17,801 nt of DNA from SAR202 cluster bacterium (lineage in GTDB: Bacteria > Chloroflexota > Dehalococcoidia > Lucifugimonadales > JASMAO01): NCBI GenBank assembly GCA_030754315.1, contig JASMAO010000045.1, positions 1-17,801 of the forward strand, read 5' to 3'. The position numbers were made by a program, and so were the translations under genes. The notes below the pieces were generated by a model. That model worked only from the letters and a program-made list of their open reading frames with translations. It searched no databases and was not told where the DNA came from. This document shows, in pieces, positions 8,407-15,466 of the stretch. Each line of letters opens with the position of its first letter. Positions within the stretch are counted from its first letter, which is position 1.

Positions 8407-8620
8407 GGATGTTCCTCCCTCTTGTTGGAACTCACTGAATCAGCATTTGATTTTTGCGGATATTCCCAGCGTTCAATTTACCGTAAATCCACCATCATAG
8501 GCAAGGCCCTTAGCCACGGGAATGTCAATCGAGTCCTAGAAATTCGTTTCTCGTATGTTAGACTGCGCAGCAAGTGGAGGCCGTCACTGGCAACATGTAT
8601 AAAACTGCGGAGATTTGTTT
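8407..8620. promoter_or_regulatory. Divergent intergenic region between the DUF1501 run and the PTE-family gene
   Basis: This 214-bp gap must hold promoters in both directions, but none is convincing. On the minus strand there is a perfect TTGACA (8523-8528), but its nearest -10-like TATGAT (8494-8499) is 23 bp away. An alternative is TTGCCT (8499-8504) with TAAATT (8475-8480) and an 18-bp spacer. On the plus strand TATAAA at about 8598-8603 and TATGTT at 8554-8559 are possible -10 elements without clear -35 partners. The inverted repeat AGAAA-TTCG-TTTCT (8538-8551) sits centrally and could be an operator. Confidence 0.35.
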
Positions 8621-9679
8621 ATGACGGAGCAAACGGGCAAAATCCAGACGGTTCTCGGGTTGATCGATCCGGATCGTCTAGGTGTGACATCGACACACGA
8701 GCATTTATTTATAGATCTTCAGCCCATTCACTCGCCACCACAAGAGTCAAGTGCAAGACACCTTTACTATGAGCAGCTATCCCAAGACAACATAGGGTAC
8801 GTTAGGCACTATAACCTTTACAACCTAGACAACGTTCAACTAACGGAAGTTGACACCGCCATAACAGAAGCCGCTCTTTACAAACGTCATGGAGGGGACG
8901 CGATTGTCGATGCGACGAGCATCGGAATCGCCCGCGATCCAGTCGGGCTTACACGAATATCCCGTGCCACCGACCTGCATATCATCATGGGTTCATCTTT
9001 CTACGTCGACGAAGCCCACCCCGGGAACATGGCTAACAGGTCAGAAAAAGACCTCTCTGAAGAAATCATTAGAGATATCACAGAAGGCGTAGGCCCACAC
9101 CGTGTGAAGTCAGGTATAATCGGGGAAGTGGGTTGCTCATGGCCACTGACAGAGAATGAACGAAAGGTCTTGCGAGCCTCCACTTACGCTCAACGGGTAA
9201 CCGGCGCAACGATGTTAATCCATCCAGGTCGAAACGAGTTGGCCCCATTGGAAATCATAGATATCATAGATCAATCCGGTGGCGACTTAGGTAGAACCAT
9301 CATTGGACACTTAGATCGCACTGTATTTGAGCGCTCTACTCTAACTCAGATCGCCCAGGCGGGCTGTTATTTAGAATGGGACCTCTTCGGAAGGGAAACC
9401 TCCTCTTACCCAATGAACCCTACGATTCAGATGCCCAGTGACGCGAAAAGGATCGAGGACATAGGATGGATCATTTCCGAGGGATATCAAAACAAAGTGG
9501 TTGTAGCCCAGGACATTTGCACTAAAGACCGACTGGTTACTTACGGAGGCCATGGGTATGCATATTTGCCGTCTCAAATAGCACCCCGCATGAGATTAGA
9601 AGGCTATTCGGAGGAATACGTCCACAACATTTTGGTGGATAACCCAGCGACGGCACTGACATTTGCACCACCCGAATAG
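8621..9679 (+). CDS. Phosphotriesterase-family metal hydrolase (PTE/PHP-like)
   Basis: A 352-residue TIM-barrel protein of the phosphotriesterase family. The binuclear metal site can be read in full: H26 and H28 (THEH), bridging E169 (IIGEVG), H201 (LIHPG), H230 (IIGHLDR) and D298 (AQDIC). A bridging glutamate in place of the carboxylated lysine of classical phosphotriesterases is known from the PHP-type subgroup. The C-terminus has the typical ILVDNPA motif. Members act as lactonases, phosphotriesterases or amidases, so I infer hydrolysis of a lactone or ester without naming a substrate. The start is the ATG at 8621, with GGAGA at 8609-8613 seven bases upstream. A TTG two codons earlier is less likely. 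It is transcribed divergently from the DUF1501 run. Confidence 0.9.
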   Translation: MTEQTGKIQTVLGLIDPDRLGVTSTHEHLFIDLQPIHSPPQESSARHLYYEQLSQDNIGYVRHYNLYNLDNVQLTEVDTAITEAALYKRHGGDAIVDATSIGIARDPVGLTRISRATDLHIIMGSSFYVDEAHPGNMANRSEKDLSEEIIRDITEGVGPHRVKSGIIGEVGCSWPLTENERKVLRASTYAQRVTGATMLIHPGRNELAPLEIIDIIDQSGGDLGRTIIGHLDRTVFERSTLTQIAQAGCYLEWDLFGRETSSYPMNPTIQMPSDAKRIEDIGWIISEGYQNKVVVAQDICTKDRLVTYGGHGYAYLPSQIAPRMRLEGYSEEYVHNILVDNPATALTFAPPE

Positions 9680-9776
9680 TAAGACAACGAGTAATGGTCC
9701 CCTAATCGCACCATATATAATTTGGTTAATCAACAACCCTAATTCATTAAAAGGCAACGTCATTTAATCGAGCCCC

Positions 9777-9806
9777 TTGATTGGTAGACTAAACGCACAG
9801 TAACAT
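9777..9806 (+). promoter_or_regulatory. Promoter for the tRNA-Phe/tRNA-Gly pair
   Basis: TTGATT (-35, 9777-9782) and TAACAT (-10, 9801-9806) are separated by 18 bp. A start about 7 bp beyond the -10 would leave only a few leader bases before the mature tRNA-Phe 5' end at 9817, as expected for a tRNA promoter. Confidence 0.55.
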
Positions 9807-9816
9807 TGGGGTACGA

Positions 9817-9889
<73 letters not shown>

Positions 9890-9956
9890 CTTCAAAGTTA
9901 GGGCTGATTTGAAACTCCATCGAGAAGGGGGATCGGCCTTCTACTTGAACTAGCGA

Positions 9957-10031
9957 GCGGGAGTAGCTCAGCGGTAGAGCACTTCCTTGCCAAGGAAGAT
10001 GTCGGGGGTTCGAATCCCCTCTCCCGCTCCA
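9957..10031 (+). tRNA. tRNA-Gly (GCC)
   Basis: A complete cloverleaf. Acceptor GCGGGAG/CTCCCGC, D stem GCTC/GAGC, anticodon stem CTTCC/GGAAG with loop TTGCCAA (anticodon GCC at 9989-9991), variable loop ATGTC, and T arm GGGGG-TTCGAAT-CCCCT with one G-U pair. The discriminator T at 10028 is followed by CCA in the genome, unlike the neighbouring tRNA-Phe. It lies 67 bp after tRNA-Phe and is probably cut from the same transcript. Confidence 0.97.
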
Positions 10032-10228
10032 GTTAAATTGATTCTCAATCAATGAACGTCCCTAGCAGCTTCACCGTGACAGCCCAATGGACTCTACTGG
10101 TAAACTTGCGTCCTTCTTAACCAAGCCCAAAAACGACGACAAGGGCAGAAAAGGGGGCGACATTGGTAGTTTACTACGATACTATCTCCCCTAGTTTCCG
10201 ATGTTAAATTACGTTAGGGTTTAAACAG

Positions 10229-11419
10229 ATGGCGGATCGGAAAAAAATAGCCGCAATCGTAACAACATATTTTGAGAATTCCCATGCGGACCTCATCGTT
10301 TCCAAGTTCTGCACCGGATTCCCTACGGTAAATGGCGTCGTCAAACCCTCAGTTGACCTGGTATCGATGTACATGGACCAATTGCATCCACTGGACGTAG
10401 GAATGGAATTATTCCAGGAGTATGGCATCCCGGTCTATCCGAGCATACGCAGCGCCTTAACATTAACACCTCCCGTTACTAGCCATTGGCCCACAGGCGC
10501 GGACTGGGATGAAGGTGAATTAGCTGTAGACGGCGTCCTTATTATCGGAGAACATGGTGATTACCCTGGAAACGAGTTCGATAGGCGCATGTATCCCCGT
10601 AGATACCTATTCGAGCAGGTCTGCGGAGTTATTGCCACATCGAAACGTCCCGTGCCCGTTTTCAGTGACAAGCATCTCTCATATACATGGGCGGATTCTC
10701 TGTGGATCTACGAGCGCGCGAAAATGCTTCAGTTACCATTCATGGCAGGTTCAGCGCTACCGGTGGTGGACCGCAAACCATTTCTAGAACATGAAATAGG
10801 GACCCAAATTGAGGAGGCGCTGTCCATAGGGTACTTCCATCCTTATTTATACGGTCTGGACTCCTACGGTTTCCATGGATTGGAGGCTCTGCAGTGCATG
10901 GTGGAACGACGAAGTGGAGGTGAGACAGGCATAGCGTCAGTACAATGCTTGGAGGGTGATGACGTTTGGAAGTCCGGGGAAAAAGGCATGTGGCCACGAG
11001 AATTGGCAGATGCAGCCGAGGCCCAAATTCAGGCAAAGGACTTTGGACTGATCGAGGACAACTGCGAGAATCCAGCGGTGTTCATCTTGGAATACACTGA
11101 TGGATTCAAAGCAACAACTTTGATGCTGGATGGACACCTACGCGGATTCGGGTATGCAGCCCGTATAAACGGGCAAGTAGAGAGCACCGAATTCAACTCC
11201 AATGGGAGGCTCCAAGACCCTTTCACCTACCAAGGGCTCAATATCCAGGAGATGTTCTTAACGGGCAAGCCACAATATCCAGTAGAGCGCTCTTTACTAG
11301 TAAGTGGAGTTATGGACGCTTTGATGGAATCAAGGCACCGAAAAAATACACGGATATCCACTCCTCACCTAAACGTAAAGTACGACCCATTCGGGCCATT
11401 CATAACTGGGGCAAGTTAA
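10229..11419 (+). CDS. Conserved protein of unknown function, possibly Gfo/Idh/MocA-like
   Basis: A 396-residue soluble protein that I cannot assign to a characterised family. The N-terminus (KKIAAIVTTYFENSHAD) looks like a Rossmann first strand but lacks GxGxxG. A notable charged motif follows at residues 107-125 (GEHGDYPGN...DRRMYPRR). The stretch at about 140-179 (PVPVFSDKHLSY, then LQLPFMAGSALPV) resembles the position of the CEKP-type strand and following helix in Gfo/Idh/MocA proteins, so a degenerate oxidoreductase-like fold is possible. No signal peptide is seen. The start ATG has AGGG about nine bases upstream. Its TAA stop is directly followed by the ATG of the PAL-like propeller, so the two are translationally coupled and probably share a substrate or pathway. 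Function is unknown. Confidence 0.8.
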   Translation: MADRKKIAAIVTTYFENSHADLIVSKFCTGFPTVNGVVKPSVDLVSMYMDQLHPLDVGMELFQEYGIPVYPSIRSALTLTPPVTSHWPTGADWDEGELAVDGVLIIGEHGDYPGNEFDRRMYPRRYLFEQVCGVIATSKRPVPVFSDKHLSYTWADSLWIYERAKMLQLPFMAGSALPVVDRKPFLEHEIGTQIEEALSIGYFHPYLYGLDSYGFHGLEALQCMVERRSGGETGIASVQCLEGDDVWKSGEKGMWPRELADAAEAQIQAKDFGLIEDNCENPAVFILEYTDGFKATTLMLDGHLRGFGYAARINGQVESTEFNSNGRLQDPFTYQGLNIQEMFLTGKPQYPVERSLLVSGVMDALMESRHRKNTRISTPHLNVKYDPFGPFITGAS

Positions 11420-12286
11420 ATGGGGGTTTTGGGCGACGGTGACTTCAAATATGAGTCGGTAGCTAACTGGCCGGAAATGCCTCGGTACTGGAGCTTTGAT
11501 ACCGCCGTCGGCGTGGCAGTGAACGCTCAGGATGAAATCCATGTACTCAGCCTTGGCAAACATCCTCTCACCATTTGGGACATTGCCGGCAAGTTTATTT
11601 CGTCGTGGGGTGAGGGTTCCTTTTCCACCAATCCGCACAGTCTTCACATCGAACCATCTGGAGATATCTGGGTCGTTGACCGTGAATACCACATAGCAAG
11701 CCAGCACACATCGAGCGGCAAAGTTGTGCGCGTGTTGGGCAACAAACTCTCCCCTTCACCCACGGTTTTCGGGAAGCCATTTAACCAGCCGTCTGGCTTA
11801 TACACTACCTTTTCCGAGGATATATTTGTATCAGACGGTTATGGGAATTACAGAGTTCACAGATTTTCTTCAAGTGGGCACCTAGTACGTTCTTGGGGAA
11901 ACCCTGGTGATGGTCCAGGCGAATTCGCCCTCCTACACAATGTCACTGTCGACAGCCGCAATAGAGTATTCATTTGTGACCGTATGAATCACCGTATCCA
12001 ACTCTTCGACTATGATGGTGCATACTTGGAAGAGTGGTGCGATTTCAACGAGCCATGTGAAGTCTGGATACGGAACGAAATCGCTTATGTGATTGAACAA
12101 GGCAATGGTTCCGCCATCAGCATCTGGACATTAGACCACGAGCTTATCACCTCTTGGAAAGGAGCCTGTGGGCCGGGGGAGGGTACACTCACGGCCGGTC
12201 ACAGCATTTGTGTTGACTCTGAGGGCAGCATATACGTCGCAGATGTCCGAGGCCCTGCTTCCATTCGGAAGTTTCAACGTATTTAA
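11420..12286 (+). CDS. PAL-like six-bladed beta-propeller (peptidyl-alpha-hydroxyglycine alpha-amidating lyase-like)
   Basis: A 288-residue protein with NHL-type blades (for example CDRMNHRIQLFDYDG). It has the full PAL signature: His after blade starts at H73 (NPHSLHIE), H173 (LLHNVTVD) and H261 (AGHSICVD), and the SDGYGN motif with Y141 where PAL has its catalytic tyrosine. In PAL the three His bind zinc and the enzyme cleaves alpha-hydroxyglycine to give an amide and glyoxylate. I infer a related N-dealkylating or lyase activity on a small molecule, because no hydroxylating monooxygenase partner is nearby. No signal peptide is seen. The ATG abuts the TAA of the upstream unknown gene with no gap, so it depends on coupled translation. 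Confidence 0.83.
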   Translation: MGVLGDGDFKYESVANWPEMPRYWSFDTAVGVAVNAQDEIHVLSLGKHPLTIWDIAGKFISSWGEGSFSTNPHSLHIEPSGDIWVVDREYHIASQHTSSGKVVRVLGNKLSPSPTVFGKPFNQPSGLYTTFSEDIFVSDGYGNYRVHRFSSSGHLVRSWGNPGDGPGEFALLHNVTVDSRNRVFICDRMNHRIQLFDYDGAYLEEWCDFNEPCEVWIRNEIAYVIEQGNGSAISIWTLDHELITSWKGACGPGEGTLTAGHSICVDSEGSIYVADVRGPASIRKFQRI

Positions 12287-12441
12287 CGAAGTGGTTGGCC
12301 CGTGGAAGGCGGCATAATCACTGCCCCCTTAGCAGCGGCCTAAGGATCGGGTACAAATAGAACATTGCACCGACCCCAGATGTATTGGGTACGGAGTTAA
12401 CCATCTAACAACTCTATCCGAACAGGAGATAATCAGAATGG

Positions 12442-12518
12442 GTTTGGCACAGTAATTGCTCTTGACAATTACATGCCATTGAAACTATTTTTGGCCCTGG
12501 GTATAGTTTGGCACGGTA
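12442..12518 (+). repeat. 13-nt direct repeats flanking a promoter
   Basis: GTTTGGCACAGTA at 12442-12454 and GTTTGGCACGGTA at 12506-12518 differ at one base. They are 64 bp apart start to start, about six helical turns. One copy lies upstream of the -35 and the other just after the expected transcription start, an arrangement typical of paired operator sites. Confidence 0.5.
12462..12491 (+). promoter_or_regulatory. Sigma70-type promoter upstream of the small unknown gene
   Basis: A perfect TTGACA (12462-12467) and TATTTT (12486-12491) are separated by 18 bp. It points to the plus-strand gene at 12653 and possibly the Memo gene beyond. Confidence 0.55.
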
Positions 12519-12652
12519 CGGGTAGGCTTTGGTTAAAGATATAGATTCGTACCTCTATGGTGCTATTTCTATCAACGAGTGGCCCCGTAAAGGCAGACCT
12601 TAACCACAAAATGATTTGATGTCCGATTTGAAAGAGGTGAAAATAGGAAAGT

Positions 12653-13135
12653 ATGTTCAAACTTGAGTTTGGAATAGTCCACGAAGGGTGTCTCGTCAAC
12701 AGGATGTCACGAGCTCTTCCTAGTCTGAAAATTGTTAGCGCCGGGGGTTTTATACTCAACCCAACCCAAGCCGATGAAATCCTTATTATTGAAAACCCGA
12801 CAGAGGAAGATGTGGAGGACGCACTGAGCTTTCTGAAAAACTCAGGGGAAATTGAGGTAGCCAAGGAACTTGAACGAACGGAGGATAAATCTTTCATCAG
12901 GATTCTTACGACTGCAGCCCCCAATACCGGATACTGCTCAGAGGTCGTCGCTAAAAATCGCTGCTTCAACCTCAACATGGAGGTTCAGCACAATGGTGTG
13001 GAGCAATGGTTGGTAGGTTGTCTAGAACGATCACAAGCCGATCAACTTGTCGAAGACTTGAAGAAGATGGGCAGCCTTCAATACCATCGAATTACAGAAT
13101 CAAGCTGGAACGATCTCATACAATCCCCCATGTGA
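12653..13135 (+). CDS. Hypothetical protein, 160 aa
   Basis: I do not recognise this 160-residue protein. It is soluble, acidic in the middle and has no signal peptide or membrane helix. The C-terminal half (GVEQWLVGCLERSQADQLVEDLKKMGS) has the look of the small alpha/beta sensory domain that precedes HTH_10 in bacterio-opsin-activator-type regulators. However, no helix-turn-helix follows, so this is only a suggestion. The ATG at 12653 is preceded by AGGA at 12645-12648 and by a stronger GAGGTGA at about 12634-12640. A good promoter with flanking repeats lies upstream. It ends about 50 bp before the Memo-family gene on the same strand, so the two may form an operon. Confidence 0.75.
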   Translation: MFKLEFGIVHEGCLVNRMSRALPSLKIVSAGGFILNPTQADEILIIENPTEEDVEDALSFLKNSGEIEVAKELERTEDKSFIRILTTAAPNTGYCSEVVAKNRCFNLNMEVQHNGVEQWLVGCLERSQADQLVEDLKKMGSLQYHRITESSWNDLIQSPM

Positions 13136-13187
13136 CCAGCCCGGAACAGCGACCATACACCAAAACCCAACCATCCTTATTTGAATA

Positions 13188-14432
13188 TTGCCAACACCTG
13201 GTATAGACAACCCCAAACTTCGTAACGTTGACGCGCAGTGGATCTTCCATAAAGGTACTCGCCACATGCGTCTCCAGGACCGCCTAGGCCTCTCTGACAA
13301 AGTGTTGCTAGTCCCTCAAAATATGGTCCAGCTGCTTGGTTTATGCGACGGTACCCGCAACTTCCGACGGCTTCAAAGTGACTTTGCTTTACGTGCGGGT
13401 CTGACACTCAGCCTTGAACAAATACAAAGTTTCGTTGCTGGTATGGAACAAGCACTTCTTCTTGAAAGTGAGGCTTTTAAGCAAGCATCCGAAAGTGCGC
13501 TTAGAGTCTACAGGAAAGCGCCGTACCGGAAATCATCGCATACCGGCATTGTTTATCCTTCTGAGGTTACAGAACTCAACACACAGATATCAGGCTTTGT
13601 ATCTGAAATTAAACGATCTGATGAATCTGAGACCAGTAATGCGAAGCTCGTCGCTATGGTTTGCCCACACATAGACTATGACCGTGGCGGCAAAAGTTAC
13701 GCACAACTCTTCGAGCGATCCCGACCGGACCTAGCAGACATAGAAACGATCGTCATGTTCGGCACCGATCATTCAGGAGCTGCCGGAGCACTTACACCGA
13801 CCCGCCAAAATTACATGACGCCGCACGGCATTATTCCAACCGACCTCGAGATCGTAGAAGGACTCGCTAAAACGATCGGGGAAAAGCGTGCTTTTTCAGA
13901 AGAACTTCATCACGTTAAAGAACACTCAATTGAATTAGCCTTGGTCTGGCTAAATTATTATCTAGGCAATCGCGAAATTTCTTTGGTTCCCATTCTATGC
14001 GGTTCCTTCCAACCCTTCGTATCCGAGGACAGAGATACCAACAGCGACGAATCCATTTCAGTTGCCATCGAATACCTACGGAAGGTCACTGCAGACCGGC
14101 GTACTTTAGTTGTAGCCGCCGGCGATCTGGCTCACATTGGCCCCGCTTTTGGTGATCACAAACCGGCCAGCTCTGTAGATAAAACCCGATTGGCCGCTAA
14201 AGATGCAGAGTCTATTCAAGCAATCTGCTCTGGAGATGCAGAGTCTTTCTTATCTCTGTCTCGCTCCGAATCGGATGCGCGGCGGATCTGCGGTCTGTCA
14301 GCCATTTATATGACATTAAAGCTTGCCGAGTCTAGCTACGGGCTATCAACTGGATATGCACAGTGTCCTGCTGACCAGTCCAACAGCAGTTGGGTCTCAA
14401 TTGTCGGCGCCTTGCTTTACAAAGAATACTAA
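13188..14432 (+). CDS. Memo-family protein (AmmeMemoRadiSam system protein B-like) with N-terminal extension
   Basis: A 414-residue two-part protein. Residues from about 155 to the end form a Memo domain with putative metal or active-site residues in order: PHID (H161), GTDHSG (D194, H195), the HHVKEHSIE motif (H241, H242, H246), GDLAHIG (D313, H316) and RRICG (C368). Residues about 8-97 form a separate helical domain beginning NPKLRNVDA and containing LGLSDKVLLVPQ and LCDGTRNFRRL, seen in other bacterial Memo fusions and somewhat PqqD-like. The TTG at 13188 is chosen because an in-frame stop lies just before it and the extension motif begins at once; the ATG at 13266 would remove conserved residues. 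The AMMECR1 and radical-SAM partners that name the system are not in this window. The biochemical role is unsettled. Confidence 0.85.
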   Translation: MPTPGIDNPKLRNVDAQWIFHKGTRHMRLQDRLGLSDKVLLVPQNMVQLLGLCDGTRNFRRLQSDFALRAGLTLSLEQIQSFVAGMEQALLLESEAFKQASESALRVYRKAPYRKSSHTGIVYPSEVTELNTQISGFVSEIKRSDESETSNAKLVAMVCPHIDYDRGGKSYAQLFERSRPDLADIETIVMFGTDHSGAAGALTPTRQNYMTPHGIIPTDLEIVEGLAKTIGEKRAFSEELHHVKEHSIELALVWLNYYLGNREISLVPILCGSFQPFVSEDRDTNSDESISVAIEYLRKVTADRRTLVVAAGDLAHIGPAFGDHKPASSVDKTRLAAKDAESIQAICSGDAESFLSLSRSESDARRICGLSAIYMTLKLAESSYGLSTGYAQCPADQSNSSWVSIVGALLYKEY

Positions 14433-14456
14433 ACCGAATCCACCAATCAACAATAT

Positions 14457-14490
14457 GTATCGCTGTCTTTTCCTGTAGGAAGACCGATAC
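14457..14490 (+). terminator. Hairpin after the Memo gene (weak terminator candidate)
   Basis: GTATCG (14457-14462) and CGATAC (14485-14490) enclose a second stem, GTCTT...CC with GG-AAGAC, around a TGTA loop, with small bulges. It lies 25 bp after the stop codon. No T tract follows on either strand, so it may be a transcript-end stabiliser instead of an intrinsic terminator. Confidence 0.4.
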
Positions 14491-14575
14491 CGCACACGAA
14501 CCCAACGGGCACTGATTTATGGTAAGTTAAATCGGCAGCATCATCACTAGTTACACTTCAACATGGAGCACCAAC

Positions 14576-15466
14576 ATGAATCCTAGGGTAATTGCAGATT
14601 ACAAAAACATAGTTGGAGAGGGGCCACTCTGGCACCCACAGGAAAAACGCCTCTACTGGGGAGATATTCTAGGCGGGAAATTGTTTCGCTATGATCCTGA
14701 CACCAGTGGGCATGAAATGTTTTTTGAAGGGCAAGTCATAGGTGGATTCACCATTCAAACTGATGGCTCCCAATTGTTATTCATGGAGTACGGCAAAATC
14801 GCAATACTGACCGCCTCTGGTGACCTATCAACCGTTATCGAAAGATTGCCGGGCGAAGAAAAGAGTCGATTTAACGACGTTATAGCCGACCCATTTGGTC
14901 GGGTATTTTGTGGAACTATGGCACTCGATGACAAAGATGCTATGTCTAAACGCGTCACCGGCAAGCTCTATCGGCTGGACACCGATGGCACAATCACAGA
15001 ACTCCTGGACGGCATAGGTATCTCTAATGGTCTTGGCTTTACACCTGATCGAAAGCAGATGTATTACACTGACTCAATCGCAAATGCCATCTACATTTTC
15101 GACTACGACGAGGCTTCAGGTGATATCTCAAATCAGCGAATCTTCGTCAGCACCCCGGACGCGGACCACGAAGGCATGCCTGACGGAATGACCGTGGATG
15201 GTCAAGGTTTTGTTTGGTCAGCACGTGCGGGCGGTGGGAAATTGGTCCGTTATTCACCCGACGGTGAAGAAGACCGCACGGTTCATTTCCCTACCGCAAA
15301 CATTGTGTCAAGCGTCACGTTTGGAGGCCCCGACATGACTGACATATTTGTTACAACTATTGGCGGAGATAACAGACCCGAAGCCGGAACCGAAGCTGGC
15401 AGCCTGTTTCAACTCAACTTGGGAATCGTCGGTGTCCCAGATTTTGAATCCAGGATAGGACTATAA
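14576..15466 (+). CDS. SMP-30/gluconolactonase/LRE family protein
   Basis: A 296-residue six-bladed propeller of the SMP-30/gluconolactonase family, at the usual family length. The single-metal site residues are all visible: E15 (GEGPLW), N100 in SRFNDV with R98, N151 (ISNGLGFT) and D203 (PDGMTVD). This implies an active calcium- or zinc-dependent lactonase opening sugar-type lactones. The exact substrate is not known. No signal peptide is seen, so it is cytoplasmic. The ATG at 14576 has GGAG at 14565-14568 with a 7-nt spacer. It converges on the HpaI-like aldolase gene, and the two stop codons overlap. A lactonase beside an acid aldolase fits a sugar-acid or uronate breakdown route, which is an inference. 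Confidence 0.93.
   Translation: MNPRVIADYKNIVGEGPLWHPQEKRLYWGDILGGKLFRYDPDTSGHEMFFEGQVIGGFTIQTDGSQLLFMEYGKIAILTASGDLSTVIERLPGEEKSRFNDVIADPFGRVFCGTMALDDKDAMSKRVTGKLYRLDTDGTITELLDGIGISNGLGFTPDRKQMYYTDSIANAIYIFDYDEASGDISNQRIFVSTPDADHEGMPDGMTVDGQGFVWSARAGGGKLVRYSPDGEEDRTVHFPTANIVSSVTFGGPDMTDIFVTTIGGDNRPEAGTEAGSLFQLNLGIVGVPDFESRIGL

Larger units (their letters stand above)
12287..12652. other. 366-bp non-coding gap with promoter and repeats
   Basis: I see no convincing gene here. The left part holds a short inverted repeat, CCTTAG (12327-12332) and CTAAGG (12340-12345), about 40 bp after the PAL-like stop. It lacks a T tract, so it is only a weak terminator candidate. The middle holds a promoter and two direct repeats, listed separately. 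If that promoter drives the gene at 12653, the leader is about 155 nt. Confidence 0.6.

Noticed and set aside
8621..9679. Loss of the metal-bridging lysine in the PTE-family protein as a sign of an inactive enzyme
   Set aside because: A glutamate at this position is a known alternative in the PHP-type subgroup, and all other ligands are present.
10038..10052. TTGATT-CTC-AATCAA hairpin after tRNA-Gly as a terminator
   Set aside because: The stem is AT-rich with a three-base loop and no T run, so it is too weak to call.
12327..12345. CCTTAG/CTAAGG inverted repeat as an intrinsic terminator
   Set aside because: The stem is only six pairs and no T tract follows. It is mentioned within the gap but not called a terminator.
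12431..12455. Tiny open frame MGLAQ after AGGAG, a possible leader peptide
   Set aside because: It lies upstream of the identified promoter, is only five codons, and has no run of regulatory codons or attenuator hairpins. Chance is likely.
12469..12978. 169-codon minus-strand open frame
   Set aside because: It overlaps the plus-strand promoter and the 160-aa gene, which has a good ribosome site and better protein character. The minus frame is low-complexity in style and has no recognisable domain.
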